Notes: a model not told the origin generated them from the letters alone. DNA of 64,000 nucleotides from Bursaphelenchus xylophilus (GCA_904066235.2 CAJFCV020000004.1:11160001-11224000); one strand, 5' to 3'. Shown: positions 12,219 to 21,986, numbered from the stretch's first letter. Numbers and translations are program-made.

Positions 12219-12674
12219 GGCGTGTATCAGTCCGTTCGCAAAGTCGCTGGAATGATTTCGGCGACGTGCACTGTGCAAGAAAACTCAGGGTGCGAGCGAC
12301 AGCTCGAAAAAGCCTACAGTGAAGGACCGGATCCAATGGCAAAAAATGTCTCACTTTGCATCCCGGAAGGGACCAAAATGTCTCCAAACCCTTCCCTTCT
12401 CTAAGCTAAAAAACCCCGATTTGAAGTGCCCGCCTTGAAGGAAAGGGCGCGCTTTTCAAAGCATAGTTTTTTAGCTTAGAGAAGGGAAGGGTTTGGAGTC
12501 ATTTTGGTCCCTTCCGGGACGCAAAAGGAGACGTTTTTTGCCATTGGATCAGGTCCCTCACTGTATTGCACTGTGCAAAAAGCCAAAAATTGCACAGTGC
12601 AAAGTGAACTTTCGGTTTCGCGGAGTGCATGTCGCCGAAAACATGCCAGCGACTTTACGAACGGCCTAGTATAC
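12219..12674. mobile_element. Family D element interrupted by family B
   Basis: Left end TCAGTCCGTTCGCAAAGTCG, right end GCGACTTTACGAACGGCCTAGTA. The two D halves (12219-12313 and about 12568-12674) are separated by a TA-flanked family B copy. Confidence 0.8.
12316..12566. mobile_element. Family B element nested in family D
   Basis: Inverted ends CAGTGAAGGACCGGATCC and GGATCAGGTCCCTCACTG between TA dinucleotides. Arms carry CCCTTCTCTAAGCTAAAAAA and its complement. It sits at the centre of the D hairpin. Confidence 0.85.
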
Positions 12675-12711
12675 TGGTATTATATCTTCTCTTAGGCTGC
12701 CGAAAAAGTAC

Positions 12712-13637
12712 AGTGGGGGACCTGATCCAGCGGCAAAAAACGTCCGATTTTGCATCCAGGAAGCATCAAAAATGTGGAAAAATGCTTCCATCTCCAGGTG
12801 AAAAAACTCCAAATTTCAAAAGCGCGCCCGCTTTTTTGTGGAACTGGGACGATTGGGGAAAAAGACGATTGGGGAAAGGGACGATTGGGGAAAAAGACGA
12901 TTGGGGAAAAGTACGATTGGGGAAACCGAAAAGTATTATTTTTCTTCCATGCAAATGTCGAAGTTAGGATAATCGAGGGTGCTGATTTCGAAAATCATGT
13001 AAAATTTTCCTCTAGTACTACATAGTACTATTCTGATACTATATAGTACGAAGTGAAAATATGGCTTTTGACGTTAATGGTGTTGTTTTGATGCTTAGTA
13101 CTCTTCAAAAACACGTTTTAAAGACTTGGTGCTATATAGTACTACCTGATACTATGTAGTACGAGGCGTAAAGTTGGCCTTTAGGCGTTCGTGGTGTTGT
13201 TCTGGTGCTTAGTACGCCTATTTTTACTTCGTACTACATAGTATCAGACAGTACTATATAGCACCAAGTCTTTAAAACGTGTTTTTGAAGAGTACTAAGC
13301 ATCAAAACAACACCATTAACGTCAAAAGCCATATTTTCACTTCGTACTATATAGTATCAGAATAGTACTATGTAGTACTAGAGGAAAATTTTACATGATT
13401 TTCGAAATCAGCACCCTCGATTATCCTAACTTCGACATTTGCATGGAAGAAAAATAATACTTTTCGGTTTCCCCAATCGTACTTTTCCCCAATCGTCTTT
13501 TTCCCCAATCGTCCCTTTCCCCAATCGTCTTTTTCCCCAATCGTCCAACTCCGCTTTTGGAGAGGGAAGCATTTTGCCTCATTTTTGATACTTCCCGGAA
13601 ATGGTACGTTTTTTGCCACTGGATAGGTCCCCCACTG
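12712..13637. mobile_element. Family B element carrying a palindrome in its centre
   Basis: Left end CAGTGGGGGACCTGATCCAG, right end TGGATAGGTCCCCCACTG. The ordinary B arms (CATCCAGGAAGCATCAAAAA and TTTTTGATACTTCCCGGAA) surround the palindrome at 12848-13546. Confidence 0.8.
12848..13546. repeat. Near-perfect 0.7-kb palindrome with 16-bp tandem ends
   Basis: Each outer tip is an array of five copies of a 15-16 bp unit, GACGATTGGGGAAAA. Arms are roughly 12848-13180 and 13220-13546. They contain mirrored AGTACTACATAGTACTA-type motifs. A run of more than 40 residues translated from the left arm is identical to one translated from the right arm on the other strand, so the arms are nearly identical. 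Confidence 0.85.
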
Positions 13638-13982
13638 TAATGAGCACAATGCACGGCAACCCAGGGAGTCTCCCGCCTCCGTTCGGTACTTTTTCCGACC
13701 AGTATCGGCTGTATTCAAACGAAATGTCAGAGATGAATGAGCTATTAAACTTGGTGTTGCCCCGACACAATTCATTTTCTGGGCAATTTTCGATGCGACA
13801 GAGCCCATTATTTTCCCGACAGGCTGATAAAATCTTTCAATTTGCAGACGAATTTGAATTTTGCTTTGCAGAATTGAAGTCTATTGTTGAGTACATTGTA
13901 AAATAGGTTCCTCAATCGTTTGCCTTGAGCATAAAAAAGTGTTTTCCTCAATGATCAATAACTGACACTCTTTAAGTCAAAT

Positions 13983-13988
13983 TTTATT
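13983..13988 (-). terminator. Poly(A) signal of the thioredoxin-like gene
   Basis: TTTATT on the plus strand is AATAAA on the gene strand, 35-40 nt beyond the stop at 14023. It is well placed for cleavage and polyadenylation. Confidence 0.6.
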
Positions 13989-14022
13989 TAAAAAAACAAA
14001 ATTTCCGTCTGAATTCTCAGTT

Positions 14023-15186
14023 TCATTCGGTGGTTTTCTTCTTCCAGACGGTGAGCAGAGCAGCAGGGGCTTGTTTCTGAACAAGTAATGGTAAAATACG
14101 ATTAGAAAAAGTTGGAAAAAAGAATGTTCTTCTCACCTTGATCTCCTTGACGGCGTTGTTTTCCAACGGAGTTCCGCCGGGCTGGACAACAACAACGGTG
14201 GGGATTTCCTTGAGCTGGTAGCGTTGTAAGAGACCGCTGGAATGAAAAAAAGTCGATAAAAAGAAAAACTCTCAAAATCAAAATTTTTTGATTTTCCCGA
14301 GCTGCGCCCGATGTAATAATTAAAAAGAGATAATTTTTTAAGAAATCTGAGCTCTCGGAAATTTCAGAAACAGGGTTAAAAAACGGTCAACTGTCTCAAA
14401 AAATTCGAAAAATAATCTAGGGCGCAGTTCGAAAAAATTAAAAAATTCAATTTTACAAAAAATATAAAAAAAATCGCCGAATTTAGTTGGTGGATTATTC
14501 GTTTCCGACAAAATTTAAAAAATAATTTTTTTGTTTTTTCCTAGCTGCGCCCTATGTAAAAATAAAAAATTTTTTTTAATGTCAGCTTTAAAAACCTTTG
14601 AAAAGGCAGTAAACAGGTCGATCAACCGTTTTAAAAACTTTTAAAAATTATCTAGGGCGCAGCTCGGAAAAAATATAAACTTTTCATCATCCAAAAAAAA
14701 AATCAAAAAAATGCTCATTTAATTGCTCAATTGTGATTTTTGAAGAATAATATTTTTAGTTTGAAAAATGATATTCTCATTTTTTTCGAGCTGCGCCCGT
14801 GCCTCAAAAATTTTTTACCGATTTTTGACCTAAAATAACATTTTTTATCAAAAAAGTAAGGCTATTTTTTCAAATGACTATCAAACCATATTCCCTCCAA
14901 CCTACATGCTCTTGCTGTCCCCATACTTGGTGTACAACCAGTCGGGGCATTCGTTCAGGAACGCCTTTTGCTCGTCCTCGTTGACGTCGTGCGAGATGAA
15001 CACAATCTCCAAACCCATCGGCTTGCCCGCCGCGTACAGCGCCTTCAGCTTCTCCGTCAGCTCGGGATCAATGTTCTTGGCGCCGAAGAAGAGCGCCACC
15101 ATCTTGCCCTTGAGCTCGGTGGCCGCGTTGACGGGGTTCGGGCTGCCCTTGCGGAAGAGTTGGGTGTCGGCCAGGAGTTTCGACAT
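14023..15186 (-). CDS. Nucleoredoxin/tryparedoxin-like thioredoxin-fold protein lacking the CxxC site
   Basis: Three exons on the minus strand: 15186-14906, 14236-14137 and 14076-14023, 144 aa in total. Donors are GTAGGT and GTGAGA; acceptors are TTCCAG and GTTCAG; all phases agree. The N-terminal beta strand reads KGKMVALFFGAKNIDPEL, followed by the VFISHDVNEDEQKAFL segment typical of tryparedoxin/nucleoredoxin proteins. The cis-proline strand is LKEIPTVVVVQPGG (Pro106), then a C-terminal helix. In the family an active-site WCxxC follows the first strand. Here that place reads GAKNIDPE, and the only cysteine is Cys80, so ordinary dithiol oxidoreductase chemistry is not expected. No signal peptide or membrane segment is seen; it is probably cytosolic or nuclear. 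Fold assignment is firm from the motifs; a non-enzymatic role is an inference. Confidence 0.85.
14237..14905 (-). repeat. Intron 1 of the thioredoxin-like gene with alternating GCTGCGCCC motifs
   Basis: Five copies of AGCTGCGCCC alternate in orientation at about 14301, 14421, 14544, 14655 and 14789, each embedded in A/T tracts of AAAAAATT type. They can pair to make successive hairpins of about 120 bp. The intron is AT-rich and otherwise featureless. Confidence 0.7.
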
Positions 15187-16050
15187 TTTCCACCGCTCAA
15201 CGGAAGGAGGGACGAAAAAGAAAGGTAAGATTTTGAGGAAAATGAGTGAAAAAACAAGGTTTGGAGAGGGTATGCAAATTTTTGAAAATGTCGGAATTTT
15301 TTGAGAATTATGGAAATTTTTTGAGAATGATCGAATTTCTAGAGAATTGTGGGAATTTTTGGAATTATGGAATTTTTGGAAATCATGCAATTTTTTGAAA
15401 ATTATGGGATTTTTAGAAATTATGCAAATTTTTGGAAATAAGGAAAATTTTTATGAATAATATGCAAATTTTGAAATTATGGGATTTTTAGAAATTATGT
15501 AAATTTTTGAAAGTAATGCAAGTTTTTAGAAATCATGGAATTGTCGGAAATCGTGTGATTTTTTGGAATTTTTTTTTTCATTTTTTGGATTAAGCAAATT
15601 TTTGAAAAAAAGAAAATTTTTATGAATGATATGCAAATTTTTGAAAATAATGTAAGTCTTTAGAAATTGTGGCATTGTTGGAAACAATTTTTTGAAAATT
15701 ATGCAGATTTTTTGAGTTATGCAAATTTTTTAAGTTTATACAATTTTTTAGAAATTGTCGGTTTTTTGGACATAAAGTTTATGGAAACTATATGCAAATT
15801 TTTGAAAATCCGGAATTCTTTAAGCTCTTCCAGAGTTGAAAAAACTAAAAAACACATGAATGTTCTGTAATTCCACCGGTTTCGGCAAGAATCAGCCACC
15901 ATCGCTGATAAGACAGAGTCTCTTTTAAAAGTCAGCCTGTCACTCAACATAAGCTGTATCGTAACTTTAGTTTTTGTCATATTTAAGCAAAGACTTTTGG
16001 CTTTAGGGCATTAACAAAATGTTTTATGAAGAGTAGTTTGTGTTCGGGAT
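15187..16050. other. AT-rich spacer upstream of the thioredoxin-like gene
   Basis: From about 15280 to 15830 the sequence is a degenerate run of units such as GAAATTATGCAAATTTTTGG. This is a diverged tandem or simple-sequence region. No gene is seen. The promoter of the minus-strand gene should lie next to 15187, but I see no clear box. Confidence 0.45.
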
Positions 16051-16218
16051 ATGGAGAAGGCCACAAAGATTCGAAGGCGTCACGGGATGAAGAGAGATAA
16101 GAGATTTTTGCCCGTAGAAAGCGATACGATCGAGCGATTGGAAGAAATTTCAGTCCCGTTGGCCGCAGGGGAGGTGTTCTTTAAAGGTCTTGTGATCGGC
16201 GAAATTAAGAAGAATTAA
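16051..16218 (+). CDS. Small hypothetical protein, 55 aa
   Basis: An uninterrupted frame from ATG at 16051 to TAA at 16216-16218. It lies in sequence free of the window's repeats. The product is highly charged: a basic start with KIRRRHGMKRDKRF, then an acidic-amphipathic part with ESDTIERLEEI and a hydrophobic AGEVFFKGLVIGEIKKN end. Codon use is purine-rich and balanced, unlike the translated AT-rich frames around it. I do not recognise a family. It could be a real microprotein, one exon of a larger gene (an acceptor-like GGCTTTAG lies about 55 bp upstream), or chance. Confidence 0.35.
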   Translation: MEKATKIRRRHGMKRDKRFLPVESDTIERLEEISVPLAAGEVFFKGLVIGEIKKN

Positions 16219-16314
16219 TTTTATTTTTCTTGCAGTGCGGACGTCACGCTAATTACTATAAGTTGAGGTCGATTTTTTTGATAAAAGAACATATAACTGT
16301 TATTTTCCTTCCAA

Positions 16315-16762
16315 GGGAAGTACTCCAAGTGCGACGCTCAGATTTTCTTTAAATTTTGCACACACGTCGAGTATGGACCAAATATCAATTCCTGAAAGTC
16401 TTAGCTCGCGCTTTGCCGGCGCCGCCGAGATATCGAACGATTTTTGCCGCCGAGAGAGCAGGCTAAACGTGGAGAGCGGTCAGAGAGAAAACACCTTATT
16501 GGCCATAACTTTGGCAGTTTCGAGCGGAAAAATTTGATTTTTTGTTGAGACATTATCCTTTACCGTTGAAATAGGCATGACACTTTTCGTGCCGAAATTC
16601 GGCAAAAAGTCCTAAATTTTGGCCGACTTTTGATCCAAAAGTCTCGGTTGTTTCTGCAAAGCGCGAGCTAGAATTCTCGCATATATATTAGAAAAAATTA
16701 TTCTAAATTTGTGCCAAGTTTCATGAAAATCTGAGCGTCTCACTTAGAGTACTTCCCCTGTT
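16315..16762. mobile_element. Family C foldback element
   Basis: Left arm AAGTGCGACGCTCAGATTTT preceded by GGGAAGTACTCC; right end TCTGAGCGTCTCACTTAGAG followed by TACTTCCCCTGTTA. Closely related to the copy at 5935-6362. Confidence 0.85.
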
Positions 16763-17134
16763 AACATAACTTTCATTATTGATAATAAAAAGAATTTTGT
16801 AGCCAGCCACAAGTAAAAATATATTCTAGATCCTAGCTTGGATTCGAAAAACCGGCAAATTTTTTCAGCTAAAAAATTTCTTTTTTTGCGCTCCTTGGTT
16901 TGCAAAGGTCATGGGCGTTTCAGGGCGTTCCGACGTTCTTGCAACGCCGATCGGAGGTTAAAAAAACGAATTAAAAATCAAAATGATCCCTACGTTTTCT
17001 TGTGGTGTATGGTAGAAAGTGCATTTTTATTTAAATGTGAAGCTTTCCATTTTTCAACGACGATTTGTTGGGTCTTTAAAAGTGCATGATGACTATGTTT
17101 GTTACTGTTTTTTTACAGTTCAAATGAACAGCTT

Positions 17135-17566
17135 TTATTGTAAAAAGTGACGATTAGACGGGGAAACGTAGGGACCATTCTTAACTCCATTACATCCGTT
17201 GATGTCGGAGGGATTTTGGAACGTTGTGTGATGCACAACCTTCCTATAAAAGTACGAGTTTTTTATTTCATTACGGTACATCGCCATTCCACAAGCCTCA
17301 GTACAAGATGTACGATATGTCTTGCGAACACAAACACCTTCCCCGCTTCCCGCCCTCACAACAGAAACCTTTTGTTTACCGCGCTCTTGCAGATGTATCC
17401 AGACGTTTTCCGCTTTCAGATTCCCACCGTTTCGTTGTTTGAACAACCTTAAAATCCTCGAGAAATCTTCACTCTCAAGAATCGGAAGTACTTCGAAGCC
17501 GGGCGCCCCTTTATAAGGCAGAGTGGCTAATGTTTTACTTGTAATCTTCAGGTGATGTGCTGACAC
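17135..17566 (-). other. Open frame opposite the MLT-10-like promoter, uncertain
   Basis: A 143-codon minus-strand frame ends just before the MLT-10-like start. It includes LATLPYKGAPGFEVLPILES and reads through GC-richer unique sequence. I recognise no domain. Overlapping plus-strand frames are also open, so this may be chance. The interval is equally well read as the promoter region of the downstream gene. Confidence 0.2.
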
Positions 17567-17604
17567 GAGAATTGGATTACTGTAATTTTTTGTATTGTGA
17601 GAAA

Positions 17605-17695
17605 ATGTTGTTTCTGCTGCAAAGGATATGTGTGGTGTGGATGTGCAATGTTGTTATACGCGTTTGTTCACAAAGTCTTCAAGATCTCAAGCCTG
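17605..17695 (+). CDS. Signal-peptide first exon of the MLT-10-like gene
   Basis: ATG at 17605 opens 30 codons ending CTCAAGCCTG before a strong donor GTAAGC. Its phase (1) joins the TA at 18203 to make Val, giving ...QDLKPVIEVPDDVNRKG. The core LFLLQRICVVWMCNVVI is hydrophobic as needed for secretion. The next exon alone has an in-frame stop at 18193 just upstream, so an upstream exon is required. Confidence 0.75.
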
Positions 17696-20600
17696 GTAAG
17701 CAATTTGGGGTTTGTTTTTGATTGTGGTTCTTCTCGATGTGGCTATAATGATCAATTTTGCAAAGCGCAAGCTAGAAGCTTTGCATAAGCTCTTGAAAAA
17801 AATTATGCAGAGTTGTACCAAGAATGGTTGGTTCCAGCGGAAGATGTACTAGATTTTAGGGCAAAAATTGGTCGAAATTTAAAATTCAATCTCCAAAAGT
17901 TGATAACTAATCCAGTAGTTGTCCGATTTGGACAGTTCTTGGATGTAACAGTAGTAGGACTCCTATACTTTAACCAGAGATTGCCACGGCTCCGGAGCCA
18001 GCTCTTGGCTCCGGCTCTGAGCGGTTCCGTCTCCTAGCCGGGAGCCAGAGCCGGAGCTTTTTGGTCTTGCCGCGATACAATTAATTTCCTTGGCTGCTAC
18101 GCCATTTTTCGATACGAGATTGCCCATTATTTTCTCGACAGACCGATATGCCCAACTCTTTAAAAATAACAAAGCTTATGCTTTACTGCCCTTAATTTTC
18201 AGTAATCGAAGTCCCCGACGACGTCAACCGCAAAGGCTACACATTGGACACCGCCCATCTGGACCTTCTTTACAAACGGACCGCCTTGACCGCGTTGCTG
18301 AAGGCGCGCGCCAAACAAGAGCTTCAGCATCTCTCACACACCGAAAAGGTGATCTATCAGCAATGCGAGTCCACGGCCGCTACACCCGTGCAATTGGCCA
18401 AGTGTGTGCGGAAGTTGATTCGAGATGGGAGCCGGCAGAAGGCGGAGTACTCGGACAAGTCCACGGAGAATTGGATGAACAAGCTTTTGAGCGTAAATAC
18501 GGAGACGTTGTTTCCGAATCAAGAGGAGACACCGAGGAAAGAGAGCCCGAAAGTGTTTTCTCGACCAATCAGCGCCAAAAAGGCGAGGCAGGTGAATCAG
18601 CATCGGCTGCGGATCAAGTTCCGGCAAGCGCGGAAGATACAGTACGCCAAGCAGGAGGTCGACTTGAAAGCGAGGCCCTATCGCCACAAACGCGCGATAA
18701 ATGCTAGAATCATTAGTAAACGTAAGCCATTTACAATTATTTTTGATATACGACACGAAACTCACTTTATAACGGTAATGCAAAACGTATATACTTCAGC
18801 ACCCACCTCCCCTCGCTGCAAGACCCCAACGAACATTTTGAACCTGCGGAGGGTTGAGAAGTACTTTGAACTTGGCAATTACTGTATGAAATACTTGAAG
18901 AGCATTGGGGCGAGCAATTCGGAGTGAGTTTTTTTGGACTGTAGTGTATGAGCGACTATATCAGTCTGTCGGGAAAACAATGACCATACTGTCGCTGAAT
19001 TGAAAAGCAACTTGATTTTTTCGCGACACAATTCATTTTCTTGGCGTCGATGCGATTTTCGATGCGACAGAGTGCTCAGTATTTTCCCGACAGGCTCAAA
19101 AGTTATGTTATTCTGTCGGGAAAATAATGTGGATTGAAAAATAATGTGGATTTGAGGACAATAGAATTGTGGCATGCGCGGCTAGCCGTCCTAAATTGAT
19201 GGGCCTGAAATTCAAGGGTCGACAACTACACATTATTTTCCCGACAGACTGTTTCACTTTATCGGGAAAATAATGATCACAATGTCGCTACGCCGATCGC
19301 GTCGTTGAATTGAAAAGAAATTTGATTTTGTCACGATAAAATTTTTATTTTCTCGGCGGCGGTGCGATTTTCGATGCTCATTATTTTTCCGACACACTGA
19401 GGTTATATATTTTCATCATAGTAGACAATAAGACACAAATATTTTTCAGTTTCCTCGAAAAGTTCATGCCGGTCTCCTTCCGCGAGCACGCTGCCTCCAA
19501 AAATACTCCAGCCGGAGAGCTGAAGTCGGTCGTTGAGCAGCTGGACACTCAAAGCATTTCGTTTTTATCACCAAAAATACTAAATGTGTTGCCGGTGAAG
19601 GACGATGAGAATTCGACTAAATTTATGTCCCCAAACTTGTTGAGCTTCCATGACGAGGGGTTGCTGCCTTTGCCGAGACTGTTGAAAGTAAGTTGTGATT
19701 TTAATTGCAATCATGAGCAGTTGTAATGATATTTTTCTTCGCTTTTAAAGAAAATTTAAGCGCTGAAGTGGGCTAATAAAAATCATGTTTTAGCTCGGGA
19801 ATTCGGACGAATGCGAGACACAAGAGTGGATCGACCTCTTAATGGACGTGAGTGGCGCTAGCAACAAGCTCAACGAGCTCTTGGACAAGTTTGACGGCCA
19901 CATGCAACACGTCTCGACGGATCTGTTCCCCAAAATCAAAGAATTGGAACATCAAGACAAGCAATGGAGACTCCTGAAAGAGTCGATAAATGACGACCAA
20001 AAAAGGCAAATTGAGCGCTTCGGCTATGCCAAAATGTCGGCCAAACAAATGCGGCTGGCCTATCGAGAGGATGGACTGCATCCACCCACCGAATTCACGG
20101 AGGCAATGTATGAGCGAATGGTGAACGGACAAGACGATGAGCTGCTTGATCAATTGGTCCTGGAGATGAGTGAGATGCCGGCGTTTTCGGATCCCAACTT
20201 GTTGAAGAACAGCTCGAGGGCGAAGAGAGATGCACCAGGTAAGCCAGGGAGAAAAGGAGGTTCGAAGTTGGTGTTCAAAAAGTATCAGAAAACATGAAAA
20301 AATATTTTTTCCAGATATTTTCAATTATGCTGTCGGGAAAATAATGAGTACAATGCCGCGGCGCCCACGCCGAACTGAAAAGCAATTTGATTTTGTCGCG
20401 AGCAAATTCATTTTCTCGGCGGCAATGCGATTTTCGATGCGACAGAGCGATCATTATTTTTCCGACAGATTGACATAAGGTCAAAAAAATGTAAAATACG
20501 CCGAATTCTCTACAATTTTTTTTAGATGTCAAAAGCTGAGGTTGATTGCAGAAAAGTTTAGAAACCCCCATATTCCCCATTTTCCAATTTATAAACAGGT

Positions 20601-21986
20601 TTTTTTCGGTTTGGGATACCTTTTGAAGTAAAAAATTGGCATTTCTGTTACTTCTTCCTTCTTCGGCTATCAAAAAGATCATTAAATATAAGACTCTAAA
20701 GCAGGGCCTAATTTAATATCTTTCATATCTAAATCTCCCTTTTAGCTGCCGAAGCCGTCGGTCTCATGGCTCCGTACGCCTTGAGCAATCAAGTGGGCCT
20801 TCCGTCTTTCCTCGGCAACCTCATCTTGTCGCCTCATGCCTTCATCAACGAGCTCTTCAATCCCCGCTTCCTCGGCTCCGATATTATCTCTCCCCGTGCT
20901 TTCGTCGCCACAACGTTGTCCCCATTCGCTATGGTGGCCCGAGTGCTGGCGCCAGCCGCATTTCGTGTCCAAACCTTATCGCCTCAGGCATTAACCGCGA
21001 TTGTGTTGACTCCGGAAGCATTTATCGCCGCAATTTTATCGCCGAGAGCCTTGGAGGTTCGCGTTTTGTCGCCGGAGGTGATCACTGTGGGAGTGTTGAG
21101 TCCGAGTGAGTTTTGAAGGCTCCGTGAAACACAAGAGACATCAGAAATGCGCAGACAGCGACGCTGAGCTTTAAAAAAACTTGGAAAAATTTAGTCGCTA
21201 TTCCCTTTCTCCGCTCTGCGCTCTTTATGAAAATTAATTCCCGGAAAATAAGAAAAAAACGGCTTTTTACTTCAGCGACACATCGGTGATTTTCTGTGCT
21301 CATTATTTTCCCGGCAGACTGATAAAAAAATTTTTCTGGGTCTTACGTCTCTCTACTTTTAGGTGCCGGAGTTGTACGAGTCCTATCACCGGCAGACTTC
21401 AGTTGCTTCGTTTTGAGTCCGAATATCCTTGGAGCCAACTTTTTGAGTCATGCCAAAATGAACATTGAGGTAAGTGCAGAAACGATTGGCCTTTCAGGAC
21501 GTCTGTAGCGATAAACCCAGCCTTTTTCGAATAAAATACCAACTAGTTCGTTTCATTTTTGGCCAGAAAACGGAACTTTTTTGCTGGAGTTTTTTATCCT
21601 TCTTGGATCCAAGACTTAGCCTTTTTACAGTGGCGGTCCTAATCCAGTAGCAAAAAAAGTGCCATTTTGCATCCGGGAAGTATCAAAAATGTGGCAAAAT
21701 GCTTCCCTCTCCAAATAGAAAACTTCGTTTTGAAGGGCGAGTCCCTTTTTCCTCATAAAAAGAGCGGGCGCGCTTTTGAAATCTGAGTTTTTCACTTGGA
21801 GATGGAGGTATTTTGCCACATTTTTTGATGCTTCCTGGAGGCAAAATGGTACGTTTTTTCCACTGGATCAGGTCCCCCACTGTAGTGGCCGAAAAAGTCC
21901 GCTACTGACAGTCGAGATACATATTTTATCATCATTTTTAGGTCCTATCCCCAAGCATTTTGGTAGCCGACGATGGAATCGGATAA
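17605..21986 (+). CDS. MLT-10-like secreted moulting-cycle protein
   Basis: Eight exons: 17605-17695, 18203-18721, 18800-18923, 19450-19687, 19794-20238, 20746-21105, 21363-21469 and 21942-21986, about 642 aa. Phases agree at every junction. Exon 1 encodes a hydrophobic signal peptide (MLFLLQRICVVWMCNVV), probably cut near ...VCS/QSLQ. Residues 31-200 are helical and end in a basic stretch (KKARQVNQHRLRIKFRQARK). Residues 245-472 contain SFLSPKILNVLP, FMSPNLLSFHDEG and an acidic helical domain (ATG-free core starting LGNSDECETQEWIDLLMD). Residues 473-642 are a run of LSP/LTP/LAP-hydrophobic repeats about 11 residues long (LSPRAFVATT, LSPQALTAIV, LTPEAFIAAI). This architecture is that of the nematode MLT-10/moulting-cycle family, extracellular proteins of the cuticle and moult. 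A furin-type RAKR (466-469) precedes the repeat tail. The tail ends abruptly at LSPSILVADDGIG. Confidence 0.88.
17975..18062. mobile_element. Truncated hAT-like GGCTCCGG element
   Basis: It starts CAGAGATTGCCACGGCTCCG, the same end as the complete copy at 22855-23296. It breaks off after GCCAGAGCCGGAGC and abuts half a family A element. It lies inside intron 1 of the MLT-10-like gene. Confidence 0.75.
18063..18150. mobile_element. Family A right half
   Basis: It contains GTCTTGCCGCGATACAATTA and the right end CCCATTATTTTCTCGACAGAC. The left half is missing, apparently replaced by the hAT-like fragment. Confidence 0.65.
18722..18799 (+). other. 78-nt stop-free intron in the MLT-10-like gene
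   Basis: It starts GTAAGCC and ends ATACTTCAG, so it is read as an intron. It is a multiple of three and has no in-frame stop. Retention would add 26 residues (starting VSHLQLFLIYDT in one phase; in the gene's frame it continues ISKRKPFTIIF) without breaking the protein. An isoform is possible. Confidence 0.5.
18959..19096. mobile_element. Family A element, first of three in one intron
   Basis: Ends TATCAGTCTGTCGGGAAAA and TTTTCCCGACAGGCTCAAA. It lies in the intron between the third and fourth exons of the MLT-10-like gene. Confidence 0.9.
19111..19252. mobile_element. Family A, GTGGATT subfamily, second of three
   Basis: Ends TTCTGTCGGGAAAATAATGT and CATTATTTTCCCGACAGACT. It carries a short internal duplication of AAATAATGTGGATT near the left end. 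Confidence 0.85.
19257..19401. mobile_element. Family A element, third of three
   Basis: Ends TTATCGGGAAAATAATGATC and CATTATTTTTCCGACACACTG. Only about 4 bp separate it from the previous copy. It ends 48 bp before the exon at 19450. Confidence 0.85.
20328..20473. mobile_element. Family A element
   Basis: Ends GCTGTCGGGAAAATAATGAG and TCATTATTTTTCCGACAGATTG. It lies in the intron between the fifth and sixth exons of the MLT-10-like gene. Confidence 0.9.
21258..21325. mobile_element. Family A right-end fragment
   Basis: Only TACTTCAGCGACACATCGG onward and the end CTCATTATTTTCCCGGCAG survive. It lies in the intron before the 21363 exon. Confidence 0.65.
21628..21882. mobile_element. Family B element in the last MLT-10-like intron
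   Basis: Inverted ends CAGTGGCGGTCCTAATCCAG and GGATCAGGTCCCCCACTG between TA dinucleotides. It ends 59 bp before the last coding exon. Confidence 0.85.

Larger units (their letters stand above)
12694..13830. mobile_element. Family A copy split by family B, itself split by a palindrome
   Basis: The remnant left A end GGCTGCCGAAAAAG precedes TA at 12710. The A body resumes at about 13640 with ATGAGCACAATG and ends CATTATTTTCCCGACAGGCTG. The break falls exactly in the TA of AAAATAATG. The insertion is a family B element with an extra 0.7-kb palindrome inside. Confidence 0.8.

Noticed and set aside
12629..13808. Frames rich in DDWGKGRLGKKTIGE-type repeats on both strands
   Set aside because: Translations of the 16-bp minisatellite at the palindrome tips; identical text on both strands shows they are not a protein gene.
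18090..18707. 205-codon plus-strand frame overlapping the MLT-10-like exon
   Set aside because: A shadow in a different phase; the real frame has family features and consistent splice phases.
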